Positions 3,808 through 8,754 of a stretch of 8,754 bases of DNA are shown here, in pieces. The first letter of the stretch is position 1. Each line of letters starts with the position of its first letter. The DNA comes from Verrucomicrobiales bacterium. GTDB lineage: Bacteria > Verrucomicrobiota > Verrucomicrobiia > Verrucomicrobiales > DEV007. The DNA is taken from contig JALRFZ010000534.1 in assembly GCA_023253615.1 (NCBI GenBank), forward strand, positions 1 through 8,754, given 5' to 3'. The position numbers and the translations under genes were made by a program. The notes under the pieces are model-generated. The model saw only the letters and a list, made by a program, of their open reading frames with translations, made no database searches and was not told the DNA's origin.

Positions 3808-6317
3808 CGCGCATCCTGACATTCGCACTATCCCTGCCGGTGATGGTCTTGGCCAATCCCGCGCCGGCACCCGTGCCAACTCCTGCACCGGCCGCTCCGC
3901 CGCTTCCGGCCGCGAAGCTATCCGTTTCCACTCCGAAGGTCACTCTGCGCGGTCCCTGGTCCAGCACCCAGCTCATCGTCACCGACGAGGCCGCCTCGCG
4001 TCCGCGCGATGTCAGCCATGCCGTCACTTACGAAGCCGAGTCCCCCGGCATCGTCGCTATCGATGCCGATGGATTCGTCACGCCGCTGGCGAACGGCAAA
4101 ACGCTCGTCGTCGCCTCGCTCCCCGGCACGAGCGGCCTGCCCGCGCCGGTCGAAGTCGTCGTCGAGGGCTTCGATCAACCTGAGCCGATCCATTTCTCGA
4201 ACGAAGTCGTCAGTGTCTTCACCAAATACGGCTGCAACGGCGGCGGCTGCCATGGCAAGTCGGGTGGGCAAAACAATTTCCGCCTTTCCCTCCTCGGCTA
4301 CGAGCCCTGGAACGACCACGAATGGCTCGTGCGCGAATCGCGCGGACGGCGCGTCTTCCCTTCGGCGCCCGAGCACAGTCTCCTCGTCATGAAGGCCACC
4401 GGCGAGATCCCGCACGAAGGCGGCATCCGCATGGAAAAGGGCTCGCGCGATTACAACACCCTCATCCGCTGGATCCGCGAGGGCATGCCCTATCAGGACG
4501 ACAAGGCTCCGAAGGTGACGGGCATCTCCGTCTTTCCGAAGGAGCGCGTCGCCAATGCGAAGGCGACCCAGCAGCTCGCCGTGACCGCGAAATTCTCCGA
4601 CGGGAGCGAGCGCGACATCACCCGTCTCGCCCTCTATGAGGCGAATCAGAAGGACATGGCCGAGGTCGATGCCGAGGGCCACGTCGTCCTTGCCGACCGC
4701 ACCGGCACCGCCTCGATCATGGTGCGGTTCCAGGAACATGTCGACGTCTTCCGGGCCACCATCCCGCTCGGGGCCGACACCGGGACGATGCCGGAGAAGT
4801 CGAACTTCATCGACGAGCACATCTTCAAAAAGCTGACCCTCCTCGGCCTGCCGCCCTCGGCTCCGGCAGACGACGCCACCTTCCTCCGCCGCGTCACCGT
4901 CGACGTCGCGGGCCGCCTCCCCACCGCCGAGGAGTCTCGCGCCTTCCTCGCCGACACGAGCCCTGACAAACGCGCCAAAACGATCGACCGCCTCCTCGAC
5001 TCGCCCGACTATGCCGCCTACTTCGCGCAGAAATGGGCCGGCATCCTGCGGAACAAGCGGGCCAAGGACACCTACCAGCGCGGCACCTACGCCTTCCACG
5101 ACTGGCTCCGCACCGGCCTGCTCGAGAACCGTCCCTACAACGCCATCGTCACCGACCTTCTCACGGCCTCCGGCGAGATCGGACAGAATCCCGAGGTCGC
5201 GTGGTTCCGCGCGGTGAAGGATCAGAAGGAACAGATGCAGGACATCGCCCAGGTCTTCCTCGGCATCCGCATGCAGTGCGCGCAATGCCACCATCATCCC
5301 TACGAGAAGTGGTCGCAGGACGATTATTACGGCTTCGCCGCCTTCCTCAGCAGCGTCGGCCGCAAGCCCGGCGAGCAGCCCGACGAGGAGATCATCTTCC
5401 ACAAGCGCGGCAACGCGACAATGCAGAATCCCAACACCCAGGCCGTGCTGAAGCCGAAGCCCCTCGGCGGTGACGCGCTCGACCTGCCTGTCTCCGAGGA
5501 TCCGCGCGAGGCCCTCGCCTCGTGGATGACCTCCGCAGAGAATCCCTGGTTCGCGAAGATGGTGGTGAACCGCTATTGGAAACACTTCTTCAGCCTCGGC
5601 CTTGTCGAGCCCGAGGACGACATGCGCGTCACCAATCCGGCCTCGCATCCCGAGCTGCTCGATGCCCTCGCCGCCGACTTTGCAAAAAGCGGTTTCGACC
5701 TGAAGCAGCTCGTCCGCACCCTCGTCAACAGCCGCACCTACCAGCTCAGCGCCGTGCCGAACGAACACAACCTCGCCGACACGCAGAACTTCTCGCGCTA
5801 TTATCCCAAGAGGCTCCAAGCCGAGGTGCTCCTCGACTCGATCAACTTCGTCTCGAAGGCGGGCGACACCTTCAAGAACCAGCCCGCCGGAGTCCGCGCC
5901 GTCTTCCTCCCCGATGACAAGTTCAACGAGGATTCCTTCTTCCTCTCCGTCTTCGGCCGTCCCGAGATGGACAGCGCCTGCGAATGCGAGCGCGTCGCCG
6001 ATGCGAACCTCGCCCAGAGCCTCCATCTCATCAATTCCGAAACGATCCAGGGCAAGCTCGGCGGCGACGCCGGACGCGCCGCCGCCCTCGCCGCGGCGAA
6101 AGACCGTCCCGATCCCGAGCGGCTCGGTGAACTCTACCTCCACGCCCTCGCCCGCGAGCCACGCCCCGCCGAGCTGGCCGCCGCCGGAGCCCACCTCGCG
6201 AAGAAGCGCGCCGCCGCCGGGACCGATGCGGCCGCCCTCGCCAAGGCCGAGCGCGAGGCTTTCGAGGACATCCTCTGGGCACTGGTGAACACGAAGGAAT
6301 TCCTCTTCAACCACTGA
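3801..6317 (+). CDS. DUF1549/DUF1553 'planctomycete cytochrome'-type exported protein
   Basis: This 838-aa protein begins MMTRILTFALSLPVMVLA, a Sec signal peptide, then a Pro/Ala spacer (PAPAPVPTPAPAAPP). The order of domains is: bacterial Ig-like (Big2-type) at about 37-120; a cytochrome-like segment at about 135-235 with C145-x4-C150-H151; a second Big2-like domain at about 240-325; DUF1549 at about 335-540 with C493-A-Q-C496-H497; and DUF1553 at about 568-838 with the family's DSACECERVAD...LAQSLHLIN segment. The CxxCH and Cx4CH motifs are candidate haem-c sites, so a periplasmic electron-transfer role is possible but unproven. The ATG at 3801 (or 3804) is chosen because the signal peptide follows directly. 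The frame stays open upstream to a GTG at 3615, but those 62 codons are a translation of the inserted element. No Shine-Dalgarno sequence precedes 3801. It probably works with the flanking DUF1501 and PPC proteins. Confidence 0.93.
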   Translation: MMTRILTFALSLPVMVLANPAPAPVPTPAPAAPPLPAAKLSVSTPKVTLRGPWSSTQLIVTDEAASRPRDVSHAVTYEAESPGIVAIDADGFVTPLANGKTLVVASLPGTSGLPAPVEVVVEGFDQPEPIHFSNEVVSVFTKYGCNGGGCHGKSGGQNNFRLSLLGYEPWNDHEWLVRESRGRRVFPSAPEHSLLVMKATGEIPHEGGIRMEKGSRDYNTLIRWIREGMPYQDDKAPKVTGISVFPKERVANAKATQQLAVTAKFSDGSERDITRLALYEANQKDMAEVDAEGHVVLADRTGTASIMVRFQEHVDVFRATIPLGADTGTMPEKSNFIDEHIFKKLTLLGLPPSAPADDATFLRRVTVDVAGRLPTAEESRAFLADTSPDKRAKTIDRLLDSPDYAAYFAQKWAGILRNKRAKDTYQRGTYAFHDWLRTGLLENRPYNAIVTDLLTASGEIGQNPEVAWFRAVKDQKEQMQDIAQVFLGIRMQCAQCHHHPYEKWSQDDYYGFAAFLSSVGRKPGEQPDEEIIFHKRGNATMQNPNTQAVLKPKPLGGDALDLPVSEDPREALASWMTSAENPWFAKMVVNRYWKHFFSLGLVEPEDDMRVTNPASHPELLDALAADFAKSGFDLKQLVRTLVNSRTYQLSAVPNEHNLADTQNFSRYYPKRLQAEVLLDSINFVSKAGDTFKNQPAGVRAVFLPDDKFNEDSFFLSVFGRPEMDSACECERVADANLAQSLHLINSETIQGKLGGDAGRAAALAAAKDRPDPERLGELYLHALAREPRPAELAAAGAHLAKKRAAAGTDAAALAKAEREAFEDILWALVNTKEFLFNH

Positions 6318-6358
6318 GGCGCTAGGGATCCTCCTCCGATTTTTCTTGTTTTGTAAGG

Positions 6359-8635
6359 ATGAACCACCTGCCCTTCCGCCTTCTCGTCGCCGCCCTCCTT
6401 CTTCCCGCGGCAGCGCGGGCGCAGCTGCCCTCGGCCGAATTGCAGACGCTGAGCCCGCCCGTGGTCCGGGCCGGTGAGACCACCGTCCTCACCGTCGGCG
6501 GGCTGAATCTCGAACAGCTCACGGGACTTGCCTTCTCCGATCCGTCGATCCAGGCAGAGCCTGTCGCCGGCACAAAGCAGTTCAAAGTCACCGTTCCCGC
6601 GGAAGCGGCTGAGGGACCCGTCGAGGTGCGCGCCGACGGATATTTCGGACGCTCCACCTCGCGCCTTCTCACCGTCGCCGCCAAAAACGCACCCGTCATC
6701 GCCGATGCGGGCGTGGTCCATCACGATCCCGCGAAGGCTCCGGCGCTGCCGCTCGAGGCCGTCGCCCACGGCACCACCGATGCCAACCAGATCGACCGGT
6801 GGAAGCTCGCCCTGACAAAAGGACAACGCATCCTCGTCCACTGCCGTGCCGAGCGCATTGATTCGCGTGCCGACGCCTCGTTGATCCTGACAGACAGCCA
6901 AGGCAAGGTTCACGCGACGAGCCACAACGCCATCGGGCGTGATCCGCTCCTGGATTTCACCGCCGCCGCCGACGGCGATTACCTCGTCGGTGTGCACGAT
7001 TTCCTCTACAACGGCGGTGCTGAATACGCTTACGTCCTCACCGCGAGCACCCGTCCGTGGATCGACGCGGTCTTTCCGCCGGCTGGTCAAGAGGGTCAGG
7101 TGCTCGAGGCAACCCTCTTGGGTCGGAATCTCCCCGGAGGCAGTCCGGGAGAAGGGCTTGCAATCGATGGCCAACCGCTCGAGACGGCGAGCATGCGCAT
7201 CCCCGTGCAGGCGGCGGAGGGCGCGAAAGCGGATCCCGCGACTCCGGCCCGGGCGATGTTGCCGGGCTTCACCTTTTCGCACGAAGGCTCGAATCCCGTC
7301 CGCATCGGGATCTCTGCGGCGCCGGTGGTCGCCGAAGCGAACGACGCCGACCTCCCGCCCCTGGCATTGCCTTGCGAAGTCGCGGCCCGCTTCGACCAGG
7401 ATGGCGACAGCGATGTCTTCCGCTTTTCAGCCAAGGCGAACACGGCCTATTGGGTGGAGGTCATGGGCGACCGTCTCGCGGGAAAGGTCGATCCCTATCT
7501 CATCGTCGAGAAGATCACCAAGGGCGCTGATGGAAAAGAGACCTTCGCGGTCGTGCGCGAGGGAGATGACACGGCCTCGAAAACCGGCACGCGTCTCCTG
7601 ACCGGCTCGCGCGATACGAGTCTCACCCTTGCCGCAGGCGGGGCCGCCGACTATCGCGTGACGGTCGTGAACCAATTCGACAGCGGAGGACCGACCCATC
7701 TCTACCGGCTCGCGGTCCGCGAGGCCAAACCCGATTTCGAACTCTTCGCCGTGCAGGAACGCTCGCACTACGAGAAGACGGAAACCCATCCCGCCGCGCC
7801 GCTTTTGCGCAAGGGGGGCGGTGAGCCGGTGCGCGTCCTCATCCACCGGCGCGACGGCTTCGACGGCCCCATCACGCTCGAGGCAACGGACCTTCCCGCG
7901 GGCGTGATCTGTCCTCCGGTGACCGCTTCATTGAAAGAGGATTCGATCCGGCTGGTATTCCACGCCGCGCCCGATGCCGCCGGATGGAATGGCGACATCC
8001 GCATCACCGGAAAAGCGAAGGTCGGCGAGGCCGATGTCGTCCGCGAGGCCCGCGGGGCGAGTTTTGTGCAGGGAGCAGCCGACACGGCGAAGGAGCGTCT
8101 CCGTCCGCGCCTCACCACGACGATCCCGCTCTCGGTCAGTGCCACGGAGAAAGCCCCGGTCTCGCTCGAGGTTGGCAACGGGGGGCGCTTCAGCGTCGAG
8201 ATGGGCGGAAAACTCGAGATCCCCGTGAAGATCACCGCGCGGAACGGGGTGAAGGGGCCGCTTGTCATCACCGCCGATGGACTGCAGGGACTGCGCACCT
8301 CGCCGACCCTGAGCCTCGACGAGAAAACCAACGAAGGAAAACTGACCCTGACATTCACCCCGCAAAACAACATTTTCACTCCCGAAGCCGGCACTTGGAC
8401 CTTCGTGCTCAAGGCGGTCGGAACCACGTCGTATCGGCGCATGGGCGACATCGCCGACGCCGCGGCCGCCGCGTTGAAACAGGCCGACGAGGCGTTGAAA
8501 AACGCGAAGCCCGAGCAGAAGGACGTCCTCACCAAAGCCAGGACCGAGGCCGAGGCGAAGAGCAAGGCCGCCGCTGCCGCCGCCGCACCGAAAGACCTGA
8601 AATTCTCCGCCTACACCCTGCCTGTCCAGGAATAA
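6359..8635 (+). CDS. Exported PPC-domain / Ig-like repeat protein
   Basis: This 758-aa protein has a Sec signal peptide at about residues 1-21 (LLVAALLLPAAARAQ). An IPT/TIG-like Ig domain follows at about 27-107. A PPC (bacterial pre-peptidase C-terminal) domain spans about 118-230 (RWKLALTKGQRILVHC, then DGDYLVGVHD). A second IPT-like segment is at about 233-315. A second PPC-like domain is at about 340-453 (DQDGDSDVFRFSAKANTAYWVEV). Two further beta-sandwich segments are at about 487-560 and 597-758. No enzymatic motif is visible, so a surface, adhesion or scaffold role is likely. Within the last domain an Ala/Lys/Glu-rich helix (about 697-744) interrupts the beta strands. The gene starts 41 bp after the DUF1549/DUF1553 stop on the same strand, consistent with an operon; the ATG is fixed by the signal peptide. 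The upstream AAGG abuts the ATG too closely to be a good ribosome binding site. Confidence 0.88.
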   Translation: MNHLPFRLLVAALLLPAAARAQLPSAELQTLSPPVVRAGETTVLTVGGLNLEQLTGLAFSDPSIQAEPVAGTKQFKVTVPAEAAEGPVEVRADGYFGRSTSRLLTVAAKNAPVIADAGVVHHDPAKAPALPLEAVAHGTTDANQIDRWKLALTKGQRILVHCRAERIDSRADASLILTDSQGKVHATSHNAIGRDPLLDFTAAADGDYLVGVHDFLYNGGAEYAYVLTASTRPWIDAVFPPAGQEGQVLEATLLGRNLPGGSPGEGLAIDGQPLETASMRIPVQAAEGAKADPATPARAMLPGFTFSHEGSNPVRIGISAAPVVAEANDADLPPLALPCEVAARFDQDGDSDVFRFSAKANTAYWVEVMGDRLAGKVDPYLIVEKITKGADGKETFAVVREGDDTASKTGTRLLTGSRDTSLTLAAGGAADYRVTVVNQFDSGGPTHLYRLAVREAKPDFELFAVQERSHYEKTETHPAAPLLRKGGGEPVRVLIHRRDGFDGPITLEATDLPAGVICPPVTASLKEDSIRLVFHAAPDAAGWNGDIRITGKAKVGEADVVREARGASFVQGAADTAKERLRPRLTTTIPLSVSATEKAPVSLEVGNGGRFSVEMGGKLEIPVKITARNGVKGPLVITADGLQGLRTSPTLSLDEKTNEGKLTLTFTPQNNIFTPEAGTWTFVLKAVGTTSYRRMGDIADAAAAALKQADEALKNAKPEQKDVLTKARTEAEAKSKAAAAAAAPKDLKFSAYTLPVQE

Positions 8636-8754
8636 GTGCTGCCTGACTAGTGTGATGGTCTCTGCTGCCGCCTGCTGCTGTGACGCTTTGTGTGGCATCA
8701 ACGGCCCTGGCATGAATGCAATTCATCAGCGCTACCTAGCGACGGCCAGTGTGG
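8636..8754. other. Non-coding tail, no gene recognised
   Basis: No convincing coding frame is seen on either strand. The first part is CTG/TGC-rich. Two small palindromes are present: ATGAAT-GCA-ATTCAT (8712-8726) and CGCTA-CC-TAGCG (8730-8741). Neither has a T-tract, so no terminator is called for the PPC gene. The last bases include CGACGGCCAGTG (8740-8751), which matches the 3' part of the common M13(-20) priming site. Confidence 0.5.

Noticed and set aside
3918..6314. Very long (798-codon) antisense open frame opposite the DUF1549/DUF1553 gene
   Set aside because: It is a GC-rich codon artefact: the sense strand has clear family domains and a signal peptide, while the antisense translation is low-complexity and rich in Gly, Glu, Val and Arg with no recognisable domain.
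6318..6358. Possible terminator between the DUF1549/DUF1553 and PPC genes (GGGATCC region followed by a T-rich run)
   Set aside because: The best stem is only about 3-4 bp and the T-run is not directly after it; the gap is short and co-directional, so read-through is more likely.
6134..7282. 382-codon antisense frame spanning the junction of the last two genes
   Set aside because: It lies opposite two well-supported genes and their 41-bp gap; no domain is recognisable.
8712..8726. ATGAAT-GCA-ATTCAT palindrome as a terminator of the PPC gene
   Set aside because: The stem is AT-rich, only 6 bp, and has no following T-tract.

Overview
The window is GC-rich DNA with strongly G/C-ending codons, carrying a gene set typical of the PVC group (Planctomycetota/Verrucomicrobiota). 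The markers are a DUF1501 protein, a 'planctomycete cytochrome'-type DUF1549/DUF1553 protein, a PPC-domain protein and a secreted sulfatase-modifying-factor (SUMF1) fold protein. I favour Verrucomicrobiota, but this is inference from family content only; there is no rRNA or other phylogenetic marker here.

Layout. (1) Minus strand, 1-1273: the first codons of an unknown protein (1-97), preceded by a complete secreted SUMF1-fold protein (149-1273) that lacks the catalytic cysteines of true formylglycine-generating enzymes. (2) Plus strand, 1379-1999, divergent from the above: two tightly spaced small genes of unknown function (76 and 128 aa). (3) An intergenic region, 2000-2210, with a 7-bp tandem repeat (five units), a 7-bp-stem palindrome, an AT-rich promoter-like patch and a 5'-leader hairpin. 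(4) Plus strand, 2211-8635: a three-gene module of DUF1501 (Tat signal), DUF1549/DUF1553 with two possible haem-c motifs (Sec signal), and a PPC/Ig-like protein (Sec signal). All three are predicted to be exported. Genes of these families recur together in PVC genomes, but their biochemical role is not established. (5) A non-coding tail, 8636-8754.

The most interesting structure is a short element of about 160-190 bp between the DUF1501 and DUF1549/DUF1553 genes. It has 29-bp perfect terminal inverted repeats, each of which is itself a 9-bp-stem hairpin, so it looks like a REPIN or MITE. It is bracketed by an 8-bp direct repeat that contains the ATGATG start of the downstream gene. The simplest reading is that the element inserted exactly at that start, separating the gene from its Shine-Dalgarno-like sequence and leaving an orphan start codon upstream. 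It also opens an in-frame 62-codon false N-terminal extension.

No tRNA, rRNA, CRISPR array, transposase gene or convincing rho-independent terminator was seen.
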